From Nitrosarchaeum sp. (GTDB lineage: Archaea; Thermoproteota; Nitrososphaeria; Nitrososphaerales; Nitrosopumilaceae), in contig JAGXTE010000058.1 in NCBI GenBank assembly GCA_018334095.1, forward strand, positions 1-64,000: a stretch of 64,000 bases of DNA. The letters run 5' to 3'. The notes under the pieces were generated by a model. The model did not search any database. It was given only the letters and a program-made list of their open reading frames with translations, and was not told the DNA's origin. The stretch's first letter is position 1. Every line of letters begins with the position of its first letter. The position numbers and the translations under genes are program-made. Below are positions 44,554 through 53,853 of the stretch, piece by piece.

Positions 44554-46227
44554 ATGGAAATTTCTAGTAGAAATGTTGTAGAAGGAACAGCCAGAGCTCC
44601 TCATAGGGCAATGTACAAAGCTATGGGATTAACAGATATTGATTTATCAAAAGCATTTGTTGGAGTATGTCATACCGGAAACGAAGCAACACCGTGTAAC
44701 ATCCATCTTCCAAGATTAGCTCTTAAAGCAAAAGAAGGAGTCAGCGATGGTGGTGCAACACCTAGAGAATTTTCAACTATTGCAGTAAGTGATGGAATTG
44801 CAATGGGGCATGAAGGAATGAAATCATCATTAATTTCAAGAGAGGTCATTGCAGATTCTATAGAATTAATGGTTAGAGCTCATCAGTATGATGCACTTGT
44901 TGGAATTGCAGGATGTGATAAGAGTTTACCAGGAACTATGATGGCAATGGCCAGATTGAACATACCATCGGTATTTGTTTATGGTGGAACTATAATGCCA
45001 GGAATTCTAAATGGTCAAGAATTAACAGTTGTGGATGTTTACGAGGCAGTTGGGGCATATGATGCAGGTCAATTATCTCTTGAAGCATTAAAAAATATAG
45101 AAAATACTGCTTGCCCAAACGCAGGATCATGTGGAGGAATGTTTACTGCAAACACAATGGCATCAATTTCAGAAGCTATAGGTCTTGCCTTACCAGGGAG
45201 TGCCAGTCCTCCAGCAGAAGATGATAGAAGAGAGAAAATGGTTTATGATACTGGAGTTGCGTGTGTCAGATTACTAGAACAAAATATTAGACCACATGAG
45301 ATTCTAACATTTGAGGCATTTGAGAATGCAATCACAATGTTAAATGCAGTAGGAGGATCTACAAACGGAATTTTACATTTATTGGCGTTATCAAATGAAG
45401 TTGGAGTTAAATTAACATATGATGATTTTGAAAGAGTTAGAAAAAAGACACCACATTTAGCAGATATGAAACCTGGTGGAAATTATGTAATGAATTCACT
45501 GGATAAAATTGGAGGAATTCCATTTGTTTTAAAAAAATTAGCAGAAAAAAAATTAATTCATGATAATTGTATTACAGTAACTGGAAAAACAATCAGAGAA
45601 AATCTTGCTTCAATGAACATACCTGAACCAGTACAACAAATAGTAAAATCAGTTGAAAACCCAATTCATTCAGTAGGAACTGCCGTGATATTGAAAGGAA
45701 GTTTGGCACCAGAGGGGGCAGTAATTAAAACAGCTGGAGTTGAAATGACACGATTTACAGGAAAAGCACGTGTGTATGACAGAGAAGAGTATGCGTTTGA
45801 TGCAGTATCTAAAGGAGAAATCGAAGAAGGTCATGTAGTTGTAATCAGATATGAAGGTCCTAAGGGAGGACCAGGAATGAGAGAAATGTTATCCACTACT
45901 GCAGCACTTGTAGGTCAAGGCTTAGGAAAAAAAGTTGCCATGGTAACAGATGGTAGATTTTCTGGAGGCACTCGTGGATTTATGGTAGGACATGTTGCTC
46001 CAGAAGCATATGTTGGTGGCCCTATCGCTTTAGTAAAAAATGACGATGAAATAACAATAGACACTGAAACTAATACATTAGATCTTCATGTATCTACAGA
46101 AGAGTTAGAAAAAAGAAGAAAACAGTGGAGTCCACCAAAACCAAACTACACGACAGGGGCACTAGCTAAATATGCAACACTAGTTGGCTCTGCTGCACAA
46201 GGTGCAATCACTAGTGCAAAATTATAA
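44554..46227 (+). CDS. ilvD: Dihydroxy-acid dehydratase
   Basis: 557 residues, full length. Iron-sulphur cysteines are visible in [25 protein letters not shown] and [15 protein letters not shown]-terminal [19 protein letters not shown] is the substrate region. Converts dihydroxy-isovalerate and its homologue to keto acids in valine, isoleucine and leucine synthesis. Confidence 0.97.
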   Translation: MEISSRNVVEGTARAPHRAMYKAMGLTDIDLSKAFVGVCHTGNEATPCNIHLPRLALKAKEGVSDGGATPREFSTIAVSDGIAMGHEGMKSSLISREVIADSIELMVRAHQYDALVGIAGCDKSLPGTMMAMARLNIPSVFVYGGTIMPGILNGQELTVVDVYEAVGAYDAGQLSLEALKNIENTACPNAGSCGGMFTANTMASISEAIGLALPGSASPPAEDDRREKMVYDTGVACVRLLEQNIRPHEILTFEAFENAITMLNAVGGSTNGILHLLALSNEVGVKLTYDDFERVRKKTPHLADMKPGGNYVMNSLDKIGGIPFVLKKLAEKKLIHDNCITVTGKTIRENLASMNIPEPVQQIVKSVENPIHSVGTAVILKGSLAPEGAVIKTAGVEMTRFTGKARVYDREEYAFDAVSKGEIEEGHVVVIRYEGPKGGPGMREMLSTTAALVGQGLGKKVAMVTDGRFSGGTRGFMVGHVAPEAYVGGPIALVKNDDEITIDTETNTLDLHVSTEELEKRRKQWSPPKPNYTTGALAKYATLVGSAAQGAITSAKL

Positions 46228-46259
46228 TTTTCAATAATTTAAAAAAAATCCTCAGAATT

Positions 46260-46268
46260 TCTTTTTTT
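46260..46268 (+). terminator. T tract downstream of ilvD
   Basis: TTTCTTTTTTTG about 30 bases after the ilvD stop; fits an archaeal poly-T terminator. Confidence 0.4.
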
Positions 46269-46316
46269 GAATAGAAACAAAAGAATGAATCGCTCACAAG
46301 GTTTATAGATCACCGA

Positions 46317-46334
46317 TCTGAAATTAATTTCAGA
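46317..46334. promoter_or_regulatory. Perfect 18-base palindrome
   Basis: TCTGAAATTAATTTCAGA in the 241-base gap between ilvD and the next small gene. No spacer. It could be an operator for the downstream gene, which begins 135 bases later, or an RNA hairpin. The rest of the gap shows no coding pattern. Confidence 0.4.
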
Positions 46335-46468
46335 GATAACAGGAAAAGAAAATTACGTTACAATTATTGAATTACTGTTGTCTACTAAAGATAATTAAAA
46401 TCAAGGTGTTTGCCACATGTTTCAAATTCTTTCAAAATACTTAAGACTGAACTGTAATTCATAAAAAT

Positions 46469-46681
46469 ATGGGGTTGCTTACAAAAAAGATTCTAGAATA
46501 TCAACAAAAGAAGCTAGTACAAGCAGAAAATTCGCTTAAATCCCATATTTCCAAAAAGGAGCAACTCAAAGAAACAGGCTCAGATAAAGAGATTGCAAAT
46601 CAGGATAAAATGATCAAAATTTGGAGTAGCAATATTGAAAAAATTAAGCGAGAAATTAACAAGATCCAAATTAAAGGCTAA
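46469..46681 (+). CDS. Small coiled-coil protein
   Basis: 70 residues, Lys- and Glu-rich, continuous helix with heptad-like spacing (LVQAENSLKSHISKKEQLKE). TATA-like sequence about 25-30 bases upstream. No family recognised. Confidence 0.6.
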   Translation: MGLLTKKILEYQQKKLVQAENSLKSHISKKEQLKETGSDKEIANQDKMIKIWSSNIEKIKREINKIQIKG

Positions 46682-46725
46682 AATTTCATCAATACGCTTA
46701 TGTTTGTATTAAACATAAAGGAGAC

Positions 46726-47028
46726 ATGGGTTCGTTTGGAGACTATACAATTGCCAAATCATCATCTGTTGACATAAACAATATCAAATGGACCCAAAAA
46801 AACCAAGATACCACTGAGAAATCAAAAAAGAGTAAAGAAAAAACAAAAAAAATATCACCATTGAACATCATATATACAGACGATGTAGAAAATCAAACGT
46901 CAGATAGAATATTCAAAATTCAAACAGAACAGACAGAACAAAAAAAGAAGAAAAACGAGAAAAAAGTCAAGACAGCATCTACATCTAGTTCAAAAATACA
47001 GTACTCATTTAGTCGACGTGGACGATAA
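46726..47028 (+). CDS. Basic low-complexity protein
   Basis: 100 residues, Lys/Ser/Thr/Gln rich and mostly disordered, ending YSFSRRGR. Begins MGSFGDYTIAKSSSVDINN. Could bind nucleic acid. It follows the coiled-coil gene after 44 bases. Confidence 0.6.
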   Translation: MGSFGDYTIAKSSSVDINNIKWTQKNQDTTEKSKKSKEKTKKISPLNIIYTDDVENQTSDRIFKIQTEQTEQKKKKNEKKVKTASTSSSKIQYSFSRRGR

Positions 47029-47063
47029 GATTAGATAATTTAATTTTTGTAAGAATTATTAGT

Positions 47064-48761
47064 TCATTGATTTTCTATGCCTAAAACATCATAATATGCA
47101 TGTGGAATCATTTTTTGAGCTTTGAAAAACACGTTGTTAACTGCAGTATCTAATACGTATGTTTTTGCCCAATCATTTTCACTTCTAATTGAACGACCAA
47201 ATCCTTGTAATAATTTAGTCAGAGTTTGCGATGTATACCATAATGGAAATTTGTCCATTTTTGCTTTTGTTCTTTTTTCTTTATAATTTGGATATGGAAC
47301 TTTGGCGATGATTTGAAATCGTGATAAATCATCTTTGAGGTCAACTCCTTCCCATAATGAAGAAGAAAGTAAGACTCCAGTAGGATCAGATGCATGTTCT
47401 GAAATAATTTCATCTTGAGTTTTTCCATCTTGATTATAACTATGACATATCCTAATTCGTCTAGTATTTTTTGGAGAAAGATATCTCAGGATTTTTTGAC
47501 ATCGTGGAACAGAAGATGTTAGAATTAAACCTCTTTCCCCAGAATGCTCATCCATTATTCTATCAATTACTTTTATCACTTCAAGTTCATCAGATTCAGT
47601 AGAGCCATAGCTTAATCGTTTAATGTTCAAAAGATCAATTCGTCGATTATCAAGAGGGAATGGAGATTTTGGAGTATCAATGAATGCAACATCATCTTGG
47701 ATTAATCCCATATTTTCACAAAAGCTGAATCGATCAATTGTAGCAGACATGAATATTTGATATTCTGTGGTGAAAAAAGAATTTGCAAATGAAGAGACAT
47801 CTATGGGTTTTACAGAAATTGATCTAAAGTTTCCACTTAAATCTCTAACAGGGTCATTTACAACAAAATTATCTTTTCCAGTAAGAATATCAATTTTAGC
47901 TTGGGCAGCCCGGTCATATCGTCGCTCTAATCTTGTTATAGACTCATAATCAGGTTCTCTTTGAAATGAATCATTTTCCTTAATGTCTTTAATTTTTTTG
48001 GCATAAGAATACGCAATATCATCAATTAGTTGAACCATAGAATCTAAATCTGAAAAATCATATTTTCCAGAATTTAAATTACATTCGTCAATTTGGCCAT
48101 TAAAAATATCAAATCCGATAAACTGCATTATTTGGTCTTCAATTTTATGGGCCTCATCAAATATCGAAACTTTCCTATTAAGATAATCTTCAAATAGTTT
48201 TTTGTTAAATTTCATAATTTGAAAAAAAGCATGGTAGTTCCATAGAGAATGTTTTGAAACTAATGCATCATATTTTTGAAGATAATAGTGACATGATTCA
48301 GTATTTTGTGTGTGTTCATCGACTTGTTTTATAGTTGGTTTGAATTTACATACTTCAACTATTTCTTTTCCGTTTTTAATTATTTTTTCCTGACATTGTC
48401 CTTTGTCACAGGTCAATCCCCATCGCATAGCTCTTCTAGTATTGTCTACTTTTTCAGATTCCATCATTTTCAAACAAGCGAAATTTTGTTTACCCTTTAC
48501 AGGTTTGAGAAATGGAATATCTTTGATGTATTGATCTTGAAGGTGTTTTGATGCGGTAATTGTAAATGAACTATCAAAATATCTAGATACAGTAGCTCCA
48601 ACTAGAGACTTTCCTACTCCAGTAGGTGCACATAAAATAATTTTTTTATAACCTGATTTTAATTTCTCTTCAATTTCAAAAATTATCTTTTTTTGAATAT
48701 CACGTGGAGAGAATTGTTCTGGAAATTTTTCTAAAAGAGACAGGATTAAACCTGATTTTCT
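47064..48761 (-). CDS. DinG/XPD-like Fe-S helicase without a canonical start codon
   Basis: The frame is open from 48761 down to the stop at 47064 (565 codons). The N-terminal part holds Walker A in ILCAPTGVGKS (around 48600), then four cysteines spaced as an XPD-type iron-sulphur site (CDKGQCQEK, VCKFKP, ESCHYY), the DEAH box IFDEAHKIED and helicase C motifs ending GFGRSIRSENDW. No ATG, GTG or TTG exists in frame before TTG 48473, which would remove Walker A. In-frame stops lie at 48764 and 48770. The upstream bases in another frame read KENQV, which fits as the missing start of the protein, so a one-base frameshift near 48748-48750 is likely. Confidence 0.8.
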   Translation of the reverse strand, partial: RKSGLILSLLEKFPEQFSPRDIQKKIIFEIEEKLKSGYKKIILCAPTGVGKSLVGATVSRYFDSSFTITASKHLQDQYIKDIPFLKPVKGKQNFACLKMMESEKVDNTRRAMRWGLTCDKGQCQEKIIKNGKEIVEVCKFKPTIKQVDEHTQNTESCHYYLQKYDALVSKHSLWNYHAFFQIMKFNKKLFEDYLNRKVSIFDEAHKIEDQIMQFIGFDIFNGQIDECNLNSGKYDFSDLDSMVQLIDDIAYSYAKKIKDIKENDSFQREPDYESITRLERRYDRAAQAKIDILTGKDNFVVNDPVRDLSGNFRSISVKPIDVSSFANSFFTTEYQIFMSATIDRFSFCENMGLIQDDVAFIDTPKSPFPLDNRRIDLLNIKRLSYGSTESDELEVIKVIDRIMDEHSGERGLILTSSVPRCQKILRYLSPKNTRRIRICHSYNQDGKTQDEIISEHASDPTGVLLSSSLWEGVDLKDDLSRFQIIAKVPYPNYKEKRTKAKMDKFPLWYTSQTLTKLLQGFGRSIRSENDWAKTYVLDTAVNNVFFKAQKMIPHAYYDVLGIENQ

Positions 48762-48841
48762 TTAATATTAAAAGCATGAAGGTTCTACTATTATCAAATG
48801 CATGCGATGTAGTTTAATATCTAGTAAGATCACAGTAAATC

Positions 48842-49159
48842 ATGGAATTATTAGAAGATAAAATGAGAGTTTGGTTAGAAAGTGCCAAATTTGTTAAAGC
48901 TATTCCTGGTGTGTATGTATTGTATAATAGAAACAAAGATGTGATCTACATAGGTGAAAGTAGTAATTTAGAAGAGACATTCACAAAATACGTAGAAACG
49001 GAATTTGAAGGAAATGAATGCAAACAGAAAACACAATCATATCAACGTGAATTCACTAATAATCCAAAAGAAAGACAAATTCAATTAATTGAAGAATTCA
49101 AAAAACAGTCAGGAAAATTACCATCCTGCAATACAGAGATTGCATTAGAAACTCATTAA
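48842..49159 (+). CDS. GIY-YIG-like nuclease-fold protein
   Basis: 105 residues. GVYVLYNRNKDVIYIGESSNL gives the GIY and YIG strands; downstream EEFKKQSGKLPSCN is a short tail. The usual catalytic Arg and Glu after the YIG strand are not clearly placed, so activity is uncertain. Divergent from the helicase. Confidence 0.7.
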   Translation: MELLEDKMRVWLESAKFVKAIPGVYVLYNRNKDVIYIGESSNLEETFTKYVETEFEGNECKQKTQSYQREFTNNPKERQIQLIEEFKKQSGKLPSCNTEIALETH

Positions 49160-49247
49160 TGATTTTTTTGTCGAATCATTAGTTCAACGTATGTTTCAGG
49201 CATAAAAATAGAGAAAGTAATTAATTTAAGAACATCGTAAAAGTATA

Positions 49248-49379
49248 ATGCATCAGTGTTATTATTGTGAACAAATTTTTGATTCAAAAGAAGCATTGTA
49301 TGATCATGTTGAAATCCATTCAGATATTGAACGAAATCAAGAAATAATGGATAGAAAAAAGAAAGCAAAAAAAGACTAG
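49248..49379 (+). CDS. 43-residue C2H2 zinc-finger microprotein
   Basis: ATG 49248 to TAG 49379. The finger is C-x2-C-x12-H-x3-H (MHQCYYCEQIF, then YDHVEIH), followed by a Lys-rich tail. A T-A-rich promoter element (TTTAAGAACATCG) lies about 25 bases upstream. The opposite-strand frame at 49156-49401 is a shadow. Confidence 0.65.
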   Translation: MHQCYYCEQIFDSKEALYDHVEIHSDIERNQEIMDRKKKAKKD

Positions 49380-49481
49380 CCTCATTTTTTGGTTTAAACA
49401 ATCAATTACTAAATAAAATTAGAGTAATAGTGAGATTTTGTCCATTCAGGAATAGAAATATGGATTTTAAAATAAAAGAAC

Positions 49482-49745
49482 ATGGAATGGATTGAATCAC
49501 TTTTAAAAAGATCATGCGACAAAACACTAACAAAAGGTGAAGTATTACATAGTTTGTTTCACATGATTGAAATAAATGAAAATACATTAAATCACATACA
49601 AACAAACAAGAGAGACTTTGGACCAGAATTAGAAGAACTAAAACAGACTGAAATTAGAGATTTAGATTTCCATCTAAAATATTATCGCAGTCTTGTCAAT
49701 TATATCAGTTCAATTCCTGAAAACAAAATCATCAAACAAGAATAA
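49482..49745 (+). CDS. Small helical hypothetical protein
   Basis: 87 residues, all-helical, beginning MEWIESLLKRSCDKTLTKGE. No metal motif or membrane segment. Family not recognised. Confidence 0.65.
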   Translation: MEWIESLLKRSCDKTLTKGEVLHSLFHMIEINENTLNHIQTNKRDFGPELEELKQTEIRDLDFHLKYYRSLVNYISSIPENKIIKQE

Positions 49746-49787
49746 GATTAGCAAATCACAACAAGATTGTAAAAATTCGTAAAAAAA

Positions 49788-50342
49788 TTACATCCGTAAT
49801 TTTTTAAACATATCATCAAATTTTTGTTGCTTTTCAAGTATTTGTCCATAATTTGTTTGTCCATCGTATTCTTGACGTTCATCAAAAAGATATTTCTCCC
49901 ATTTTTCCATCTCGTTTGCTATCATTAAAGATGAACTTTCACGGGCATATTGTTTTTGTTGTTCTTGATTTTGACCACGAGTAGAGAATTTTTTTCCAAA
50001 GAAAGCATCTTCTATGTGCCTAGTTATTTTAGGTTTAAGTAATTCAGCAAGATCAAAATGTCCTTGTTCATGTTTTAAAAGCGATGTTACTTCTTGAGAA
50101 TGTCTTATCCAAGACAACATTGGATAAAATTCAGTAGTTAGAACAATATTTTCGATAAAAAATTTAATTTCATTCCCAATCCCTTCAGAATTTATGGTCC
50201 AAATGTAAGAGTATTTGATAGTACTATGTGAATCTTCAAATTTTGCAGGATTAGAATCCGCTTTAAAATCAGATAATTTTAAAAAATAATCTCTAGACCA
50301 AGCAATGACGTTATTTTGACTCATTAAAATTACTAGTAACAT
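49788..50342 (-). CDS. DUF922-like putative zinc protease
   Basis: 184 residues. IAWSRDYFLKLSDFKA near the N terminus and LLKHEQGHFDLAEL, an HExxH zinc motif, fit the DUF922 family of putative metalloproteases. The start lies in a short hydrophobic stretch, but no clear signal peptide is seen. Catalysis has not been shown for the family as far as I know. Confidence 0.75.
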   Translation of the reverse strand: MLLVILMSQNNVIAWSRDYFLKLSDFKADSNPAKFEDSHSTIKYSYIWTINSEGIGNEIKFFIENIVLTTEFYPMLSWIRHSQEVTSLLKHEQGHFDLAELLKPKITRHIEDAFFGKKFSTRGQNQEQQKQYARESSSLMIANEMEKWEKYLFDERQEYDGQTNYGQILEKQQKFDDMFKKLRM

Positions 50343-50427
50343 ATGGGAATAAAATTATTGATTTTTGGACATTTTCTATAAAAGCAAATAAACGAATCAA
50401 AAAACAATCTATCAAATTAAAAATATG

Positions 50428-50486
50428 TTTGACGGCTATGAATTCTAGGGAATGGTCGATTAGGCAAACATAGGAATGCCGTCAAA
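50428..50486. ncRNA. Candidate hairpin RNA A (TTGACG-type)
   Basis: TTTGACGGC (50428-50436) pairs perfectly with GCCGTCAAA (50478-50486), and TATG (50437-50440) with CATA (50469-50472), leaving a GGAAT bulge on one side. Lies in a 480-base gene-free stretch (50343-50821). Shares TTGACG/CGTCAA ends and size (57-60 bases) with 55495-55554. TATA-like sequences exist on both sides, so the strand is unresolved. Confidence 0.5.
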
Positions 50487-50696
50487 CACGATGACTCAAT
50501 ATCATAATATCAAAATAGATTAAAAGAAATAGTGTGTTTAAATTGAAAAACAATTTTCAACCCATCTAAAAAATATGCAATAGGTAGTCATAATTAACAG
50601 ATTTGGGAAAGGATCACTTTTTCTAACCATTTTGATCAATTAAAAAAACATGTTTCATTTTAACAGTTTTTTCATAATTAAAACATCAAAAATATT

Positions 50697-50784
50697 GGAA
50701 GCAAGGCTGTTTGCATATTTGATGGCTTTAACATATCCCCCAAAGGGACTGAAGCAATAAAGACATCAAATTTGCTTGCTTTCC
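50697..50784 (+). ncRNA. Candidate 88-base structured RNA or 5' leader
   Basis: Nested pairing: GGAA-GCAA (50697-50704) with TTGC-T-TTCC (50776-50784), GCA-T-ATTTGATG (50713-50724) with CATCAAAT-T-TGC (50764-50775), GCTT (50725-50728) with AAGC (50752-50755), and TCCC (50736-50739) with GGGA (50745-50748). A TATA-like TTAAAA at about 50679 sits 20-25 bases upstream. It ends 37 bases before the ATG of a 28-codon membrane microprotein, so it could be a leader element or a free RNA. Confidence 0.55.
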
Positions 50785-50821
50785 CTTAAACTATTAATTT
50801 CAGACAAATTCAAATCAATTT

Positions 50822-50908
50822 ATGAATTTAAAATTAATTATTTCAATGGGAGTAGCAGTAACATCATTAGCTATAGGATTGATTTTATTATATGATATTA
50901 CAAGATAA
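50822..50908 (+). CDS. 28-residue membrane microprotein
   Basis: ATG 50822, 28 codons: MNLK, then a single hydrophobic helix (about residues 5-24) and a polar end YDITR. It is preceded by the structured element at 50697-50784. A tiny single-helix protein with an RNA structure in front recalls leader-regulated or toxin-like membrane peptides, but no family is recognised. Confidence 0.5.
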   Translation: MNLKLIISMGVAVTSLAIGLILLYDITR

Positions 50909-50931
50909 ACAAATTAAAAATTTAAACGAAA

Positions 50932-51831
50932 TTAATTTTTGACATCAAAATTAGGATGACAATCCAATACATCCAAAATAGAATTACTTTGATTGATTAA
51001 TTTATGTTGCTGATCTATAAGTAAATTGATTTGTTCCGCTTCGGAATTTAATTTTTTTAAAGCTATTTGTGCTTTTTCAAATTCTTCTGCAGATAATGTT
51101 TTATTTTCATAATATTTATAGTGTTTATAATATTCATCATATTGTAAATGTTTACGAGATATACTATCTGAAAGAGATTTAATTTGAATTCGGAGTTGTT
51201 TATCTTGTTCAAGTAGTAATTTTTGACCAACATAAAGTTCTTCAAATTTTTTTGGGATTATAAATCCCATAGAATCAAAATTAGATGAAGGTGACTCATC
51301 TGAATACATTAAACTACTTTTATCGGTGTTATGCCCTAAACCTAAAGCATGACCTATTTCATGCATTATTATATTTGAAACCATATTTTCATCATTTTGA
51401 ACATATTTCCCACTGCAATCTTCATCACCAACAGAAATATCCAATACACATTGATTCAAAATTCCAAATAACATTGAATTACAAGTAGCTAAACCCGAAT
51501 GAGTATCAGATGCATATACTTGCCATCGAATAATAAAATCTGGTTTATCAGATTCTATAAAATTCAAATTGGGGTTTAATGATTCCCAAGTTTCAAGTGC
51601 TTTATGTAATGCATTTAATGGGATTTTTTCATCAGGTAAACTTGGAATAGGCTGAACAGAATACGATATTATTTTTTTCTCATTATTAGGCATAAATTTT
51701 GATAATTCTTTAATATTTTCAGATGTATGCTGTAACTCAGCAGATTTTTGATCATCAACGGGGAGAAAATTTGCATACCACAGATAACCAAAAGCGACTA
51801 CAAGTAATAGTGCAATTAACAGTATCTTCAT
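50932..51831 (-). CDS. Matrixin-like zinc metalloprotease
   Basis: 299 residues: N-terminal signal/anchor helix (1-19), then a catalytic domain with IMHEIGHALGLGH (HExxHxxGxxH) and the Met-turn SSLMYSD. Four cysteines in the domain (ATCNSM, NQCVLD, DEDCSG and one near the end) suggest disulphides. The last 90 residues form a coiled coil. An exported M10-type protease of the archaeal cell surface. Confidence 0.9.
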   Translation of the reverse strand: MKILLIALLLVVAFGYLWYANFLPVDDQKSAELQHTSENIKELSKFMPNNEKKIISYSVQPIPSLPDEKIPLNALHKALETWESLNPNLNFIESDKPDFIIRWQVYASDTHSGLATCNSMLFGILNQCVLDISVGDEDCSGKYVQNDENMVSNIIMHEIGHALGLGHNTDKSSLMYSDESPSSNFDSMGFIIPKKFEELYVGQKLLLEQDKQLRIQIKSLSDSISRKHLQYDEYYKHYKYYENKTLSAEEFEKAQIALKKLNSEAEQINLLIDQQHKLINQSNSILDVLDCHPNFDVKN

Positions 51832-51975
51832 TAAAAAAAACAGGTCATTGGAATAAGTAAAACTTTCTATAAATTAATTGATTACATCATCAGTAATTGA
51901 AAATTTCACATGCTTACACATGTTATTAATCAGTATTAAATAATAAAGAAATATTCTACATATAGGAGAAAGCAT

Positions 51976-52134
51976 ATGCAAAACAAAAAATTTGATGATA
52001 AGAGGTATCAAGAATTAATAAAACAAAAAGAAGAATTTGAAAAAAATAGACCACATGATATAGAAGCCATGAGAAGATGGAAACATTCTATGGGTAAAAT
52101 TTTGGAAGAGTTAGAATTATTTAAAAAACAGTAA
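51976..52134 (+). CDS. 52-residue helical microprotein
   Basis: ATG 51976, 52 codons, preceded by AGGAG 8 bases upstream. Strongly charged amphipathic helix (YQELIKQKEEFEKNR, then MRRWKHSMGKILEELELF). Probably folds as a helical hairpin or binds a partner. Confidence 0.6.
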   Translation: MQNKKFDDKRYQELIKQKEEFEKNRPHDIEAMRRWKHSMGKILEELELFKKQ

Positions 52135-52179
52135 AAATTTATCATGTTTTAAATCACACAGTTATTTTTAAGAGTTCAC

Positions 52180-52431
52180 CTAACACGGATGCGATTTTGA
52201 TAAGTAGTTGGATTTTTCAATCGAGTTTAATAGATCTGGATTTAATTTAAGAAGTTCAATCATACTAGAAAATGCAGGACATTGATTATCAATTGAGAAT
52301 AGGTCTTCACAGTTTGGGCATTGGATTACTACATGTGAACCCCAATCACATTCAATATCATCTATCAAATCAAAAATTACATTAACATTGCAAGAACTAC
52401 ATTTCAAGAGAAGATTATCAATTTTCATCAT
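52180..52431 (-). CDS. Zinc-ribbon protein
   Basis: 83 residues: CSSCNV near residues 11-16, CPNCED near 38-43, two CxxC pairs forming a ribbon, then a helical tail ending SHPC. Function unknown. Confidence 0.75.
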   Translation of the reverse strand: MMKIDNLLLKCSSCNVNVIFDLIDDIECDWGSHVVIQCPNCEDLFSIDNQCPAFSSMIELLKLNPDLLNSIEKSNYLSKSHPC

Positions 52432-52601
52432 AACATTAAATCCATATCAGATTATTGAAATCACAATATAACTTGTAATAATTGATTCAAATAGTCAATT
52501 AATTTCCAAATTTGAAAAAATAATCAAACATAAAACTAGGTATAATTAAGACAAGAGACTTTTTTAAATTATGAGTATTATTTCCAACAGAGATCTACGA
52601 A

Positions 52602-52808
52602 ATGACTGAATGCCCCACATGTAAATTATCCATGGAATCACATTCGACAGCAGAATTAATGGAGTGTTGTATGAAACAAATTGGCGATGATTTTACTGAA
52701 GAAGATCATGGAATATGTCCAAATTGCAAACATTCGATCAAAAAACACACTCATAAGGAACTTGCAGAATGCACATTAGCGTTTTTTAAATCAAATATTC
52801 ATGATTAG
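52602..52808 (+). CDS. Duplicated small Cys/His zinc-type protein
   Basis: 68 residues made of two similar halves: CPTCKLSMESHSTAELMECC and CPNCKHSIKKHTHKELAECT. Each has CxxC, a His and a second Cys, so two metal sites or one shared site are likely. An internal duplication of a microprotein unit. Confidence 0.75.
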   Translation: MTECPTCKLSMESHSTAELMECCMKQIGDDFTEEDHGICPNCKHSIKKHTHKELAECTLAFFKSNIHD

Positions 52809-52916
52809 ACAAAATATAGATTTTTAATTTTTCTAAAAAAATAAAAACAATCAAAATAAAAAAAGTTAAAGCATTTTGAAGATAAGCATAAACAGTGGTC
52901 AATTGAATTCAAACCA

Positions 52917-53510
52917 ATGGATCAGTTAACAGGGATACTTATTGAGAAATACTCGCCCATGTTAACAAATAAGCAAATATGGGAATTTGAGCAAATTCAT
53001 GAAGATATTAAATTTGACATGTTGTATGTAGAGCCTGGAAATAAAGACAAGATATCATGGAAATCAAAATTGTCTCATCTAAATAGTGACATCAGAGAAA
53101 CGGTAGTGAATACTTTTGATTATCTTGCAGATGGATATGAATTATGGATAACTAGTTCTAAAAACGATCAAAAAATCGATACCTCACTAATACCGTACAT
53201 CATGGCAGTGTTAGTAGATACAATGATTGATGAAGAAATTTGTTTAAAATTTAGAGAAGAAAATAACTGCTTAGTTGTTGCAGTTGATTCACAGACAGAT
53301 GTCATAGATTGTAAAGAGTTCTTTGAAGAATTTTATCACCTAGCAACGGGATTCAATTATGATATAAACACTGGAATTCCAGATGATGAAACTGAAGCAG
53401 AAATGTACCTGACAAGATTGCAAGAAGAATTTGATCTAAAAATGAAGGAAAAGCTAGGTGAAAAATATCTTCCAGGAAATAATGATCCAGACTCAATAAC
53501 CCTCAAATGA
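52917..53510 (+). CDS. Hypothetical cytosolic protein
   Basis: 197 residues, mixed alpha/beta, acidic, with one short strand-rich centre (CLKFREENNCLVVAVDS) and an acidic helix at the C terminus. No signal or motif recognised. Stands alone between small genes. Confidence 0.7.
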   Translation: MDQLTGILIEKYSPMLTNKQIWEFEQIHEDIKFDMLYVEPGNKDKISWKSKLSHLNSDIRETVVNTFDYLADGYELWITSSKNDQKIDTSLIPYIMAVLVDTMIDEEICLKFREENNCLVVAVDSQTDVIDCKEFFEEFYHLATGFNYDINTGIPDDETEAEMYLTRLQEEFDLKMKEKLGEKYLPGNNDPDSITLK

Positions 53511-53567
53511 TCAAGTTAAACAACCATAATTCATTAAACTTTAAGGGAGTAAAAATCAAAATACATT

Positions 53568-53672
53568 ATGGAACACACTAAAGAATGTGAATATAGAAAT
53601 GCACATGATATGATTCATGCCAATTGTTTTTGTAAATGCCATAAGATAATAATGATGGAATTAAAAAAATGA
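53568..53672 (+). CDS. 34-residue Cys/His-rich microprotein
   Basis: ATG 53568 with GGGAG about 20 bases upstream. The sequence has C7, C20, C22 and C24 plus H3, H13, H17 and H25 (DMIHANCFCKCHK). The dense CxCxCH cluster suggests metal binding. Similar in spirit to the antisense-oriented gene 180 bases downstream. Confidence 0.6.
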   Translation: MEHTKECEYRNAHDMIHANCFCKCHKIIMMELKK

Positions 53673-53753
53673 ATTCCAAATTACTCTAAATGTAATACGT
53701 TCAGAACATAAATGAAAAAATTCTTTAGTGGTAAAAAAATGACGATAATGTTG

Positions 53754-53853
53754 ATTGGCTAGATTGGGAAATGATCAATACCCACAACCTTTCTCAGACT
53801 AGAGCAGTGAAGCTCATCATTCAGGTCTGATAAACAAGGTCTTTGATGCCAAT
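53754..53853. ncRNA. Candidate three-way-junction RNA
   Basis: Outer stem ATTGGC (53754-53759) with GCCAAT (53848-53853); hairpin 1 TGGG (53765-53768) with CCCA (53781-53784); hairpin 2 AGAC (53796-53799) with GTCT (53825-53828), enclosing GAGC (53802-53805) with GCTC (53812-53815). It ends at the stop codon of the minus-strand Cys-rich gene, so in that sense it could be a 3' UTR. Stems are short and hand-paired. Confidence 0.35.

Noticed and set aside
49156-49605. Two minus-strand frames
   Set aside because: Low-complexity hydrophobic translations antisense to better supported genes (49248-49379 and 49482-49745).
50428-50488. Archaeal H/ACA guide RNA
   Set aside because: Size and a nearby ACA fit, but I could not draw a proper pocket and upper stem, and hairpin B lacks the ACA.
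53790-53825. C/D-box sRNA on the minus strand (ATGATGA then CTGA about 16 bases apart)
   Set aside because: The second C/D pair is missing and the D box would be buried in a stem, so the match to the C/D layout is too weak.
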